A DNA stretch of 64,000 nt from Treponema sp. (lineage in GTDB: Bacteria > Spirochaetota > Spirochaetia > Treponematales > Treponemataceae). This document shows positions 7,943 to 17,351 of this stretch, piece after piece. The stretch covers positions 1 through 64,000 of the forward strand of contig PDOP01000040.1 in NCBI GenBank assembly GCA_002749205.1, in the 5' to 3' direction. The position numbers and the translations under genes were made by a program. The notes beneath the pieces are model-generated. The model saw only the letters and a program-made list of their open reading frames with translations, ran no database searches and was not told the origin of the DNA. Every line of letters begins with the position of its first letter. Within the stretch, counting starts at the first letter, position 1.

Positions 7943-10324
7943 ATGAAACGAAAATTAGTTACTTCAGCTCTTCCCTATGTGAATAATGTTCCGCATTTGG
8001 GTAATTTAATTCAAGTGTTGTCGGCAGATGTTTTCGCACGGTTTTGCAGATTGGCGGGGTATGAAACTTTGTATATTTGTGGAACTGACGAATACGGTAC
8101 GGCAACTGAAACTAAGGCTCAGTTGGAGGGTAAAACTCCCAGAGAGCTTTGCGATTATTATCATTCAATACATGCAGATAGTTATAATTGGTTTAATATT
8201 GCTTTCGACTATTTTGGCAGGACTTCCACTCCTCAGCAAACTGAAATTACTCAGCAGCTGTTTTTGGATTTACAGAAGAACGGCTTTATTACGGAGCATG
8301 AAACCGAGCAGCCTTTTTGTCATTCATGCGGGCGCTTTTTAGCCGACAGGTATGTGCATGGTGAGTGTCCTTCATGCGGTTATGATGATGCTCGCGGCGA
8401 CCAGTGTGAGCATTGCGGTAAATTGCATGATCCTGTTGATTTGATTAAGCCCCGTTGTGCTACTTGTGGTGCAACTCCTGAGCTAAAAAAAACAAAGCAT
8501 CTATATATCGATTTGCCTTCCATTCTGCCACAATATACTGAGTGGCAAAAAGAGGCAAGCGAAAAAGGGCAGTGGGCAAAAAATGCCGTGCAGATGACGA
8601 TGAGCTGGATTCGAGACGGTTTGCATGAGCGGGGAATTACGCGAGATTTAAAGTGGGGTATTCCTGTTCCGAAATCCGGCTATGAAGATAAAGTGTTTTA
8701 TGTTTGGTTTGATGCACCGATAGGGTATATTTCAATTACAAAATGCTATGCCGATGAATGCGGACTTGACTGGAAAGACTGGTGGTTAGACCAAAGCGAT
8801 GTTGAGCTTTTTCAGTTTATAGGCAAGGATAACATACCTTTTCACACTGTTATTTTTCCTTCGACTTTGGTTGGCTCCGGCAAAAATTGGACAAAACTTC
8901 ATCACATGTCCAGCACGGAATATTTGAATTATGAAACAGGTAAGTTTTCAAAGTCGAAAGGTGTGGGAGTTTTCGCCACTGATGCAAAGGAGTCCGGTAT
9001 TCCTGCAGATATGTGGCGCTTCTATATTTTTTATAATCGTCCGGAAAAATCGGACACCCGTTTTACTTGGAAAGATTTTCAAGAGCGGGTAAACAGTGAG
9101 CTGGTCGGCAATTTATGTAATTTAGTAAACAGAACACTCACATTTGTTTTTCGCTATTATGATGGTAGAATTCCAAAAGCAGACAGTATCGGCTCGTTTG
9201 AAAATATGCGTGATGATATAAAAGCTGTAATTTCAAATTTAAGAAATGCTGTTGAAGAGTCTTCGCAAAAAATTACTAATCATTTTGAAAGAGCGAATTT
9301 GCGTGATGCTTTTCACGAAATATTTATGCTTTCTTCAGTGGCTAATAAGGCTTTTCAGGACGGTGAGCCTTGGAAGACAAGAGAGACGGATTTGGAATTT
9401 GCCGAAAGCCTTCTAACTGAGTTATGCTATTTTATAAAAGACTTGATGATTTTGGTTCATCCTTTTATGCCAAACTATGCTGACCAAGTTGCGGAATTTC
9501 TTAATATTAAGATTTGGTCAGGAAATGTGTTTGATAAAAATGTACGCAAATTCTCTATGCCGAATTCGCCGTTGAATCTGAAAAATATTGGTGAGCGTTT
9601 CGGCCTTTCGGAAATAAAAACTCCATGTATAATCTTTAAAACGCTTGATAATAAAACAGTTGAAGAGCATCGTCAAAAATATGCCGGATTAGATTCAAAC
9701 CAAAATGACGGCAAAAATAGGAATAATAAACAAAACAAAAAGGATAACAAAAAAATGACTACCGAAAAAAAAGATGAAACCCCGCAGTTGTCTTTAGACG
9801 AAATGTTTACAAAAAATATAGCGTTAAAAACTGCAAAAATTGTGGCAATTGAAAAACACCCTGATGCCGACAAACTTTACATTGAAAAATTAGATGACGG
9901 CTCCGGCGTGGAGAGAACTATTATTTCGGGGCTTGTGCCTTTTTTAACCGAAGATGAACTTTTAGGAAAGACGGTTATCATTGCGGATAATCTTAAACCG
10001 AGAAAAATGCGGGGCGTTGAATCGCAAGGAATGCTTCTTGCAGCCAGTTATTACGATGCCGATGAAAATGAGTTTGTCGAAGTTTTGGAAGCCCCGTGGA
10101 CTAAACCGGGAACGCCTGTCATGGTTGAAGGCTCTGCTCAAACGGATAATGAAGAATCTTGTGCAAAACTTTATGCGGAAAAACCTGCATCAATAAATGC
10201 GGATAAATTTTTTGCAGTTCCTTTAATGATTAAAGATTATGTGCTTACAGTAGGCGAGAAAAAACTTTTGGCAGATAACAAAGAAATTAAAACCAAAAAT
10301 GTAAAGTCGGGTGAGGCCGGATAA
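7943..10324 (+). CDS. metG: Methionyl-tRNA synthetase with C-terminal tRNA-binding domain
   Basis: 793 aa. It charges tRNA-Met with methionine. The class I signature is PHLGN (about residues 16-20) and the second motif KFSKSKG (about 334-340). Four zinc-knuckle pairs (CHSCG, CPSCG, CEHCG, CATCG) in the insertion domain indicate the two-zinc form of the enzyme. After a low-complexity Asn/Lys linker (about 575-610) comes a Trbp111/EMAP-type OB-fold domain ('KHPDADKLYIEKLD', 'RKMRGVESQGMLLAAS') that aids tRNA binding and dimerisation. The ATG at 7943 is chosen over an in-frame TTG at 7919 because it gives the family N-terminus and coincides with the predicted transcript start. Its stop overlaps the next ATG. 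Confidence 0.97.
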   Translation: MKRKLVTSALPYVNNVPHLGNLIQVLSADVFARFCRLAGYETLYICGTDEYGTATETKAQLEGKTPRELCDYYHSIHADSYNWFNIAFDYFGRTSTPQQTEITQQLFLDLQKNGFITEHETEQPFCHSCGRFLADRYVHGECPSCGYDDARGDQCEHCGKLHDPVDLIKPRCATCGATPELKKTKHLYIDLPSILPQYTEWQKEASEKGQWAKNAVQMTMSWIRDGLHERGITRDLKWGIPVPKSGYEDKVFYVWFDAPIGYISITKCYADECGLDWKDWWLDQSDVELFQFIGKDNIPFHTVIFPSTLVGSGKNWTKLHHMSSTEYLNYETGKFSKSKGVGVFATDAKESGIPADMWRFYIFYNRPEKSDTRFTWKDFQERVNSELVGNLCNLVNRTLTFVFRYYDGRIPKADSIGSFENMRDDIKAVISNLRNAVEESSQKITNHFERANLRDAFHEIFMLSSVANKAFQDGEPWKTRETDLEFAESLLTELCYFIKDLMILVHPFMPNYADQVAEFLNIKIWSGNVFDKNVRKFSMPNSPLNLKNIGERFGLSEIKTPCIIFKTLDNKTVEEHRQKYAGLDSNQNDGKNRNNKQNKKDNKKMTTEKKDETPQLSLDEMFTKNIALKTAKIVAIEKHPDADKLYIEKLDDGSGVERTIISGLVPFLTEDELLGKTVIIADNLKPRKMRGVESQGMLLAASYYDADENEFVEVLEAPWTKPGTPVMVEGSAQTDNEESCAKLYAEKPASINADKFFAVPLMIKDYVLTVGEKKLLADNKEIKTKNVKSGEAG

Positions 10325-11475
10325 TGTTCGACTTGTTGGTTGTTCCAGTTGAAGTAGAAAGTTACATACCGCAAAAAACCCAGTCTTTTTTGCAAAAGCC
10401 TTTTTGGGCTGAATTTAAAAAAAGAAACGGCTGGTCTTGCGGAATGTTCAATGTAAGCGGTAAAATTCAAGGTTGTGAATTTGAGCCATTTACATTGACG
10501 GTCTTGTTGAAAGAAATCAGCGTTTTCGGTTTTATAGCTTATGTACCTTTAGGTCCTAATATTTTTTTCGATAAAGATTTCAGCAATGAAGAAACGGCAA
10601 AGACGGCGGGAAAATTTTTAAGTGAGCTTTCCGAAAAATTAAAATCGTTATTGCCGAAAAATGTTTTTTGTATAAGGTTTGACCCGCCGTGGAAAACCGA
10701 AGTGTTGAATTCGAAAGGCAAAAAGGCCTGTAATGAGCAGTTTCCGAAATTGTCGATTTTAAAAAATGCAAGTAAAAAAATTCTAAAAGCAAAATATGAT
10801 GTCCAACCGCCTGACAGTGTTCATTTGGATTTAACAGTTTCTGATTCTGAGCTGGAAGCTGATTTAAAATCAAAATGGCGATACAACATTCGGTTGGCAA
10901 ATAAAAAAGGCGTGGAAATAAAACGGCTTACAGGCGAAGATGCTAAAACTACAGGTGTCGATATTTTTTATAAACTTTATACGGAAACTGCAAAAAGAGA
11001 CGGCATAGCAATTCATTCTAAAGCGTATTATGAGAGCTTGCTTTCACTGGCGCAAAACTCAAGCTCTAAGTATAACACTGAGGTCGCTGTATATCTTGCA
11101 ATCCATGAGGGCGATTACCTTGCCGGTATAATTGTAATTTCAGCCGACACTCAGGCAGTTTATCTTTACGGTGCGTCTTCTAACAAAAAGCGAAATCTAA
11201 TGTCGACCTATGCACTTCAATGGCAGGCGATATGTGATGCTAAAAAAAATGGTGCCGAGCAATATGATTTTTACGGAATTCCGCCGCTTGATGAGCCTTC
11301 GCATCCGATGTACGGGCTTTACAGATTTAAAACAGGCTTCGGCGGCAAGATTGTGCATTTCGTGGGAAGTCTTGATGTTGAACTTAAACCGCTTTCTTAT
11401 AAGATGTACTCGATTGCCGAAAACTTACGCTCAACTTGGTATAAGCGACTTAAAAAATTACTGAAGCGAGTGTAA
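10324..11475 (+). CDS. FemX/FemAB-type peptidoglycan bridge aminoacyltransferase
   Basis: 383 aa. FemAB proteins use aminoacyl-tRNA to add amino acids to the lipid II side chain; others with the same double GNAT fold act on different acceptors. Family-like phrases include LKSKWRYNIRLANKKGVEIK (about 180-199), YTETAKRDGIAIHSKAYY (about 218-235) and the C-terminal EQYDFYGIPP...YRFKTGFGG (about 315-345). The start overlaps the metG stop by one base (TAATG), implying translational coupling with a tRNA-charging enzyme, which suits a tRNA-dependent ligase. The amino acid used cannot be read from the sequence. Confidence 0.82.
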   Translation: MFDLLVVPVEVESYIPQKTQSFLQKPFWAEFKKRNGWSCGMFNVSGKIQGCEFEPFTLTVLLKEISVFGFIAYVPLGPNIFFDKDFSNEETAKTAGKFLSELSEKLKSLLPKNVFCIRFDPPWKTEVLNSKGKKACNEQFPKLSILKNASKKILKAKYDVQPPDSVHLDLTVSDSELEADLKSKWRYNIRLANKKGVEIKRLTGEDAKTTGVDIFYKLYTETAKRDGIAIHSKAYYESLLSLAQNSSSKYNTEVAVYLAIHEGDYLAGIIVISADTQAVYLYGASSNKKRNLMSTYALQWQAICDAKKNGAEQYDFYGIPPLDEPSHPMYGLYRFKTGFGGKIVHFVGSLDVELKPLSYKMYSIAENLRSTWYKRLKKLLKRV

Positions 11476-11500
11476 AATCAATATTAATTTTTGCTAACGC

Positions 11501-11700
11501 CAACCCGCTCGCTTGCATAATTTTCCGCTCTTTACTTAATATAAATAATCGGTGTCTTTCTTTCAAGAGAAGCCACCTTTTCTTTAAATAAAATAATCGA
11601 GCGGAAAATAGACTAACGCTCGCAAAATCAGGTTAAGCGAAATTTAAAATAAAAATTACAAAGTAATTTTTATTTTAACACGCCGGTTTTCTGTTTAATA
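11501..11700 (+). repeat. Repeat family A, copy 2
   Basis: Begins CAACCCGCTCGC, then CATAATTTTCCGCTC, a perfect arm to GAGCGGAAAA further on, then ATAGAC. AAATCAGGTTAAGCG follows and the tail is CGCCGGTTTTCTGTTTAAT. GTTAAGC fits the integron R' consensus GTTRRRY. A perfect 16-bp AT-rich hairpin (11644-11659 with 11663-11678) is inserted near the 3' end and could end femX transcription. Together with the following bases to 11826 this fills the gap after femX; no coding potential was seen. Confidence 0.65.
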
Positions 11701-11826
11701 CCCCGCAGATATTTTTTATTTTCTTAAGAATTAAACCTTCTTAAGATATTAGACTAGACAATTTTATAAAGCGAGTATATAATATCTATGTATTAGTTAC
11801 CTAAAATTAAAAGAATAAAAACTACT

Positions 11827-11847
11827 TCTAAAATGCTGTAAAAAGCA
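11827..11847 (+). repeat. Left direct repeat flanking the Rpn gene
   Basis: A 21-bp sequence containing ATGCTGTAAAAAG. It recurs at 12831-12851 with two mismatches, just after the Rpn stop codon. The pair brackets a unit of about 1.0 kb holding only this gene. Confidence 0.6.
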
Positions 11848-11950
11848 CCGCTTTACACACGACTCGTTCGTTATCATTTATTATAAAAACCACAAGCTCT
11901 TTAAATAATATTAAATTTAGTGTAAAATAGATATATATTTGGAGGGAAAG

Positions 11951-12826
11951 ATGCCTGAAATTAATAGAACAGCAGAAAAATATATAAATCCTTTTACCGA
12001 TTTTGGTTTTAAAAAACTATTCGGAGAGGAATTAAATAAAAATTTGCTTTTGGACTTTTTAAACGAGCTTTTAAAAGAAGAGCAGGGAAGGATTACTGAG
12101 CTGACCTACCTTAAAAATGAGCATCTTGGAGACACTGAAGTAAACCGTAAGGCGGTTTTTGATTTATATTGCACAAACGAAAGAGGAGAAAAGTTTATAG
12201 TAGAGCTTCAAAAAACAAAACAAAAATTCTTCAAAGACCGTACGCTGTATTATTCAACTTTCCCCATAATAGAGCAAGCCAAAACAGGCACTGAATGGAA
12301 TTTTAGGCTGGAAAAAATCTATACAATAGCAATTTTAGACTTTGAATTTGATGAAGATAAAAAATATCCAAATAAATTTCGCTATGATGTAAAATTAACA
12401 GAATTAGAAACAAAAGAAATATTTTATGAAAAATTAACTTTTGTTTATTTAGCAATGCCGAAATTTAAAAAAACGATAGAAGAGTTAGAGACAAAATTTG
12501 ATAAATGGTTGTATGTGATAAAGAATTTGCATTTGATGGATAGTATACCCGAAGAGTTTGATGATAATGTTTTTTTACAATTATTTAAAACAGCAGAGAT
12601 AGCAAAATTTAGCAGAGAAGAATATCAACATTATGAAGATAGCTTGAAATACTATCGAGATTTAAAAAACTCTCTTGATACTGCAAGAGAAGACGGTAAA
12701 ATTGAAGGCAAGATTGAAAGTAAGATTGAAATTGCGAAAAACGGATTAAAAGAAGGTTATCCAATCGAAATGATTTCTAAAATGACAGGATTAACAGAAA
12801 AAGAGATAAAGTTATTAAAAAACTAA
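11951..12826 (+). CDS. Rpn family recombination-promoting nuclease (PD-(D/E)XK transposase-like)
   Basis: 291 aa; start ATG with GGAGGGAAAG directly upstream. The N-terminus INPFTDFGFKKLFG (12-25) is the usual opening of the Rpn/PDDEXK_2 family. Nuclease-core residues are visible as VFDLYC (Asp71) and VELQK (Glu85, Gln87). The C-terminal tail is the typical EGKIEGKIESKIEIAKNGL repeat followed by 'MISKMTGLTEKEI'. E. coli RpnA is a Ca-dependent DNase that raises recombination; these genes multiply in genomes but classical transposition is unproven. The flanking 21-bp direct repeats suggest arrival as a unit. Confidence 0.88.
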   Translation: MPEINRTAEKYINPFTDFGFKKLFGEELNKNLLLDFLNELLKEEQGRITELTYLKNEHLGDTEVNRKAVFDLYCTNERGEKFIVELQKTKQKFFKDRTLYYSTFPIIEQAKTGTEWNFRLEKIYTIAILDFEFDEDKKYPNKFRYDVKLTELETKEIFYEKLTFVYLAMPKFKKTIEELETKFDKWLYVIKNLHLMDSIPEEFDDNVFLQLFKTAEIAKFSREEYQHYEDSLKYYRDLKNSLDTAREDGKIEGKIESKIEIAKNGLKEGYPIEMISKMTGLTEKEIKLLKN

Positions 12827-12830
12827 TTAC

Positions 12831-12851
12831 TCTAACATGCTGTAAAAAGTA
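12831..12851 (+). repeat. Right direct repeat flanking the Rpn gene
   Basis: Matches 11827-11847 at 19 of 21 positions; begins five bases after the Rpn stop codon. Confidence 0.6.
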
Positions 12852-13017
12852 TGTAGTTTTTTATCTCACGGAAAAATTGCATACTTTGGCAAGGGAGGCA
12901 CGTTTTTATTATTTAAACAAATTTCTGTATTTTTAAACTTGCAAAATTAAGAAAAGTATGTAATAATACCGAAGGTTTTTATAAAAAATATTTAATAAGT
13001 AAGGAGTGAATTTAATT

Positions 13018-13038
13018 ATGTCAGGTAAATTTGGCTGA
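13018..13038 (+). CDS. Six-codon leader ORF ahead of chemoreceptor
   Basis: ATG TCA GGT AAA TTT GGC TGA. AAGGAG lies about 11 bases before its ATG, while the chemoreceptor ATG at 13040 has none of its own. The TGA ends one base before that ATG, so ribosomes could reinitiate. A remnant of an older start or a frameshift relative to the receptor is the alternative. Confidence 0.35.
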   Translation: MSGKFG

Positions 13039-13039
13039 A

Positions 13040-15148
13040 ATGAAAAGGACAAAAAGCAAAAAATTGTTTTCGATTAAGTACAAAATGATAATTGTTTTTG
13101 TTGTGTTGACAGCAATAAGTATGACCATTTTAACAACTTTATCTATAAGCACGGCAAGAAAAATTATAGTAAAAAGAGGTGAAAACTATTTATTGGCAAA
13201 AGCTTCTGATACAGCTGAAATTATTAACGAAAGACTAAATGTGTTGTTTCAGTTTATGGAAGTTACAGCATCAAGTCCTATTTTGTACAATCGTGAAGTA
13301 GACTATAGCAAAAAAATGCAATTTTTGTACAACATGTCAAGAAAAAATAAAATCATTCATGAAATTAATATTACCGATTTAAAAGGTATATGTCATACAA
13401 AAGGCGGAGTAACATTCTCGGTAAAAACCGAACAAAATTTCATTGATGCAATTAATGGTAAAAATTCAATCAGCGAGCCAATTACTTCACTTTCAGATAA
13501 AACTTTGATAAATGTTGTATCTGTTCCTATTTATAACGAAAAAGATAAGATCGTTGGTGTTTTAAATGTTGTAATAAATGGTTTATGGCTAAGTCATCAA
13601 ATTGAAAATATTTCATTTGGGCAAGACGGTTATGTTTTTGTTCTTGGAAAAACAGGAAATGAAATTGGTAATCGAGTATATGACTTGGTTAAGACACAAT
13701 TTAATGCTATGAAAGAAGCTGAAACAAAACCGATGTTTGAGGCATTGGCAGAATTTGAAAATAAGGCTATTCATTCCAATGATAGTGCTATAGGAGAATG
13801 GACATGGAATGACGGTAAAGCAATTGGAGCTTATGCAAAAATAAAGAACACCGGCTGGACAGTAGTAGCAAGGGTAACAGAAGCGGAATTTGTAGCAATG
13901 ATAGATAAATTGAGATTATTCCTTATTGTCCTTAGTGGTATAATGGGGCTTATTGCTATAATTATTATTTTGATAATTGCAAATCGAATGACAAGACCTC
14001 TGCAAACAGTTTCAAAAGCATTAAAAAATATTTCCCAAGGAGATGGCGATTTAACAGCAAGACTGCCTGTTAAAGGAAATGATGAAGTTACAGAAGTATC
14101 ATATCATTTTAACCAAACAATTGAAAAAATTAATGTGTCGGTAAAATCAGTTTTACAAACTTCAAATGAAATGCAAAATGTTGGACAAAGCCTTTCAGGT
14201 AATATGATGCGAACCGCAAATTCAATAAATGAAATAAGTACAAACATTGAAAGTGTCAAGAATCAAGTCTTAAATCAAAGTACAGGTGTTAGTGAAACTT
14301 CTGCAACAATGGAAGAAATTATTCGCACCATTCATAGTCTTGATGAAAGAATTGTAAGTCAAATTGAAACTTTACAAAGGCTTATTACACTTATAAAAGA
14401 TAGCGACCAAAGCACCGCCGAAACGTACAATATTCTAAATAAAAATGATGAGCTTATAGAGCAACTTGTAGAAGAGTCAACAAGGGGTAGAGATGTTATT
14501 TCTACATCGGGGCAAGAAGTACAAAAAATATTAGAAGAATCGGGTAGTCTTTTAGAGGCAAGCAGTATTATTCAAAATATTGCAAGCCAGACAAATTTGC
14601 TCGCTATGAATGCGGCAATTGAAGCGGCACACGCAGGTGAAGCCGGCAAGGGCTTTGCCGTTGTTGCCGATGAAATCAGAAAACTTGCCGAAGAATCAGG
14701 CTCACAGGCGAAAGTGATTACTGCTTCATTGAAAAATTTAAGTACTGAAATTGAAGGGGTTTCAACTTCCTCGAGTAATATCGGTGAGAGCTTTATGTTA
14801 ATATTTGAAAAAGTAAATCAAGTAAAATTAAGAAGTGCCGGTATAATGAAAATAGCCGATATAAGAAAAGAGCAAAGCGAAAAGTTACTTAATTTAATTA
14901 ATAGTGTTGACGGTATAAGTAATGAAGTAAAATCCGGCTCTGTTGAAATGCTTAAGGGTGGAGAGAAAATTGCCGGCGAAGTTCGCACGCTGGATAAAGT
15001 TACTCAAAGCATTACAGAAAGTATGAACAAAATGGCAAAAAGTGCAAGTCAAATTAACACTGACGTTCAAGAGGTCAGTGATCTTACTCAGCAGAATAAG
15101 GAAAGTATTATGAACTTGTCGAATGAAGTAAGTAAATTTAAAGTGTAA
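13040..15148 (+). CDS. Methyl-accepting chemotaxis protein
   Basis: 702 aa membrane receptor that reports ligand binding to CheA/CheW. First membrane helix about residues 14-36 ([18 protein letters not shown]). A periplasmic sensor of about 250 residues with dCache-like phrases ([33 protein letters not shown]) follows. The second helix is about 290-315, then HAMP ([18 protein letters not shown]), and the long signalling coiled coil with its tip [20 protein letters not shown] near 515-535. In-frame TTG at 13031 is an alternative start. The ligand cannot be inferred. It is a single gene without che neighbours, as expected of dispersed treponemal receptors. Confidence 0.93.
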   Translation: MKRTKSKKLFSIKYKMIIVFVVLTAISMTILTTLSISTARKIIVKRGENYLLAKASDTAEIINERLNVLFQFMEVTASSPILYNREVDYSKKMQFLYNMSRKNKIIHEINITDLKGICHTKGGVTFSVKTEQNFIDAINGKNSISEPITSLSDKTLINVVSVPIYNEKDKIVGVLNVVINGLWLSHQIENISFGQDGYVFVLGKTGNEIGNRVYDLVKTQFNAMKEAETKPMFEALAEFENKAIHSNDSAIGEWTWNDGKAIGAYAKIKNTGWTVVARVTEAEFVAMIDKLRLFLIVLSGIMGLIAIIIILIIANRMTRPLQTVSKALKNISQGDGDLTARLPVKGNDEVTEVSYHFNQTIEKINVSVKSVLQTSNEMQNVGQSLSGNMMRTANSINEISTNIESVKNQVLNQSTGVSETSATMEEIIRTIHSLDERIVSQIETLQRLITLIKDSDQSTAETYNILNKNDELIEQLVEESTRGRDVISTSGQEVQKILEESGSLLEASSIIQNIASQTNLLAMNAAIEAAHAGEAGKGFAVVADEIRKLAEESGSQAKVITASLKNLSTEIEGVSTSSSNIGESFMLIFEKVNQVKLRSAGIMKIADIRKEQSEKLLNLINSVDGISNEVKSGSVEMLKGGEKIAGEVRTLDKVTQSITESMNKMAKSASQINTDVQEVSDLTQQNKESIMNLSNEVSKFKV

Positions 15149-15207
15149 CAGCGAATACGGTGTGTGCTTTGTGATTGTTTTAATAAACCTCGCAAGAGCT
15201 AAGCCTC

Positions 15208-15396
15208 GCGAAAGGGATAGTAGCGATGCAGGGGTATTTTTTAAGAAATTACCCCTGCAAATAAAATTATGGCGTTAATTATTAGCCATGATTTTAGTCG
15301 GAGCCGATAGGCGTAGTCGCGGATAGCCCGTTTTTTGCATTGCGTGAATATTGCATTCGCTTTTTTACCGGATAATCGCAATGCAAAAATTCGCCC
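15208..15396 (+). repeat. Repeat family B, copy 1
   Basis: Head GCGAAAGGGATAGTAGC. Hairpin 1 follows with arms GCAGGGGTA/TACCCCTGC, then AAATAAAATT. Hairpin 2 has arms ATGGC/GCCAT. The tail is ATTTTAGTCGGAGCCGA, AGGCGTAGT, GCGGATAGCCCG and a terminal hairpin with arms TTTTTGCATTGCG/CGCAATGCAAAAA, ending CGCCC. The inverted copy at 42951-43142 is almost the same length. It keeps the head, joints and tail, while hairpin 1 and 2 arms differ. It fills the gap between the chemoreceptor and MATE genes. Confidence 0.75.
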
Positions 15397-15494
15397 AAAT
15401 TTATTTTATAAAATCACAAAAAATGCTTGCTAATTTTCGGTAATTGATATATACTTGGCTTTCTTAGTTTGAAGGCGAAGGTTTAGGGAATTTA

Positions 15495-16928
15495 ATGAGT
15501 AATGTTAAAGACGGTAATTCGAATGATAATCGGGGCGTGAAGGTCAGAGGCAATTCTTCGGTTTTAAAGACGACGAAGGGGTTGTGGGTTTTGGCATATC
15601 CGACTATGATAGCGACTGCACTACAGAGTTTTTATGACATTGTGGATATGACTTGGATTGGACAATATTCGCAAGCATCGCTTACGGGTGTTACGCTCTT
15701 TTCTATTTTGCTTATGCTGTTTGGCGTGCTTAATTCGGTTGCAGGGGCAAGCTCGGTTTCTATGATTTCGCAGGCTTACGGGCGTGGCGATAAGGAAAAA
15801 TTGCAGAGGATATCGGAGCAGACGATTAGCTTTAAGGTTGTGCTTGCGATAATTTCAGGTTTGTTGCTTGCATTGCTTATGCGTCCAATTCTTTCGCTTT
15901 ATACTGACAGCCCGCAAGTCATAAAAGAGGCGCTCGATTACGGGTGGATTCGTATTTTCTTTTTGCCTTTGGCGTTTTCTTCTTATTCGGTAAATACGAT
16001 TTTCAGGTGTACCGGAAATTCAAAAATGCCAATGCGTATTATGATTGTCTCGACTGTGCTGAATTTCATTTTGGATCCTATTTTTATTTTTGATGTAGTT
16101 CCCGATTTCGGGCCGATTCCAATTCCGTTTGAAATACACGGATTTGGGTTTGGTGTTTTCGGTGCGGCTTTGGCAACCGTGACATCAATTACAATAAGTT
16201 TTTTATACGGCTTCATATCGTTATTTTCAGGTAAGCATAAAGTAACAATAAGTTTAAAGGGGCTTTTAAAACTTGACAAAGATATTGATTTTAGTCTTTT
16301 AAAAATTGGTCTTCCGTCCGGTTTTAATCAATTTGTCCGAACCTTTTTTATCACTGTGTTAATGTGGTTTGTAAGCTCTTATGGAGATTATGCAACTGCA
16401 CTCGCAGGCGTTGGAGGAAGAATCTCCGGTTTTGCTTTTATCCCGTTGTTCGGACTGGATATGGCGGGAGCTACATTGATAGGGCATAGTTTGGGAAAAG
16501 AAAATATAAGCGAAGCAAAACGCATTTCTATTGTTGCGGCTGTATTAGGTGCGCTAATCATTTCGATTTTTGTAATTTTCCTTTGGATATTTCCTGAAGG
16601 TATTTTGGCGTTCTTCTTTAAAAACGATCCCGCCATCATCATCGAGGGGGTTAAGATGCTGCGCATTGTAAGTATTTCGTTTATAGGTGTTGGCTTCATG
16701 CTTGGGCTCGGTACCGTTTTTTCCGGCTCTGGACACAACCTGCCTTTGATGTATGCAACAATTTGCGGAAACTGGTTGGTACAACTTCCATTTTTGATTA
16801 TTACAATTTTGATTTTCAAACTTCCAATTGAGTTCGTTTGGCTTTCAAATCTTGTCGGAGAAGTCGGCGCGATAAGTGTAATTTTATATCATTACAAAAA
16901 AGGTGTTTGGAAAACAAAGAGGGTTTAA
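15495..16928 (+). CDS. MATE family multidrug/organic-cation exporter
   Basis: 477 aa with about 12 hydrophobic segments in the two-bundle arrangement of MATE (NorM/DinF) proteins. The start of each half has the usual MATE layout, e.g. LAYPTMIATALQSFYDIVDM near residues 34-53. The family exports cationic drugs or metabolites in exchange for Na+ or H+. The start ATG has AGGGA nearby. No regulator is adjacent, so the substrate stays open. A plausible promoter (TTGCTA, then TATATA) lies about 50 bp upstream. Confidence 0.9.
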   Translation: MSNVKDGNSNDNRGVKVRGNSSVLKTTKGLWVLAYPTMIATALQSFYDIVDMTWIGQYSQASLTGVTLFSILLMLFGVLNSVAGASSVSMISQAYGRGDKEKLQRISEQTISFKVVLAIISGLLLALLMRPILSLYTDSPQVIKEALDYGWIRIFFLPLAFSSYSVNTIFRCTGNSKMPMRIMIVSTVLNFILDPIFIFDVVPDFGPIPIPFEIHGFGFGVFGAALATVTSITISFLYGFISLFSGKHKVTISLKGLLKLDKDIDFSLLKIGLPSGFNQFVRTFFITVLMWFVSSYGDYATALAGVGGRISGFAFIPLFGLDMAGATLIGHSLGKENISEAKRISIVAAVLGALIISIFVIFLWIFPEGILAFFFKNDPAIIIEGVKMLRIVSISFIGVGFMLGLGTVFSGSGHNLPLMYATICGNWLVQLPFLIITILIFKLPIEFVWLSNLVGEVGAISVILYHYKKGVWKTKRV

Positions 16929-16943
16929 ATTTTAAGCTGACGC

Positions 16944-17182
16944 CAACCCGCTCCCTTGCAAAATTTTCCGTCCTTTACAGTAAAACTAAATCGGCGTTCA
17001 AGTTTTATGTGGAGAGTCTCGTGTTGTGGACAGGATGTCCACCTAAAGTAAACAAGGGTAATAATCACACAGGACGGGTGATTATTACCCTCCGATAGAA
17101 TGTCTTAAGAAATATCGTGGATAGACATCGGTCGCTACGCACGCGTTAAACGAATTTAATTACAGGGTGGTTTTCTGCTTAG
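16944..17182 (+). repeat. Repeat family A, copy 3 (interrupted/degenerate)
   Basis: Begins CAACCCGCTCCC, then AAAATTTTCCGTCC. Much later it resumes with GGATAGACATCGG and GTTAAACGAATTTAATTAC, then GGTTTTCTGC, which are the family 3' blocks. Between them is unrelated sequence that includes CGTTCAAGTTTTATGTGGAG, also found at about 46955-46975 beside copy 7. With the REP-like motif after it this accounts for the gap between MATE and the lipoprotein gene. Confidence 0.5.
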
Positions 17183-17203
17183 TCTCTCGACTACCCGGTT
17201 ACT

Positions 17204-17262
17204 GTCCCTCGACAGGCTCGGGAGCCGCTTGTCGAAGTGGGATACTGAGCTTGCCGAAGTGC
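17204..17262 (+). repeat. REP-like palindromes of the 'GAGCTTGTCGAAG' type
   Basis: Contains CTCGACAGGCTCGGGAGCC, then CTTGTCGAAG and CTGAGCTTGCCGAAG. These are variants of the palindromic CTTCGACAAGCTCAG-like unit scattered in many bacterial genomes. It is more GC-rich than its surroundings and looks imported. Single occurrence in this window. Confidence 0.55.
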
Positions 17263-17351
17263 GATAAACTTAATAACTGATTTTTATAATTTTTCTGTGT
17301 AACTAAATCTTTAAATGAGGGTTTAGTGTTTATATATTGGAGGAACTGGGA

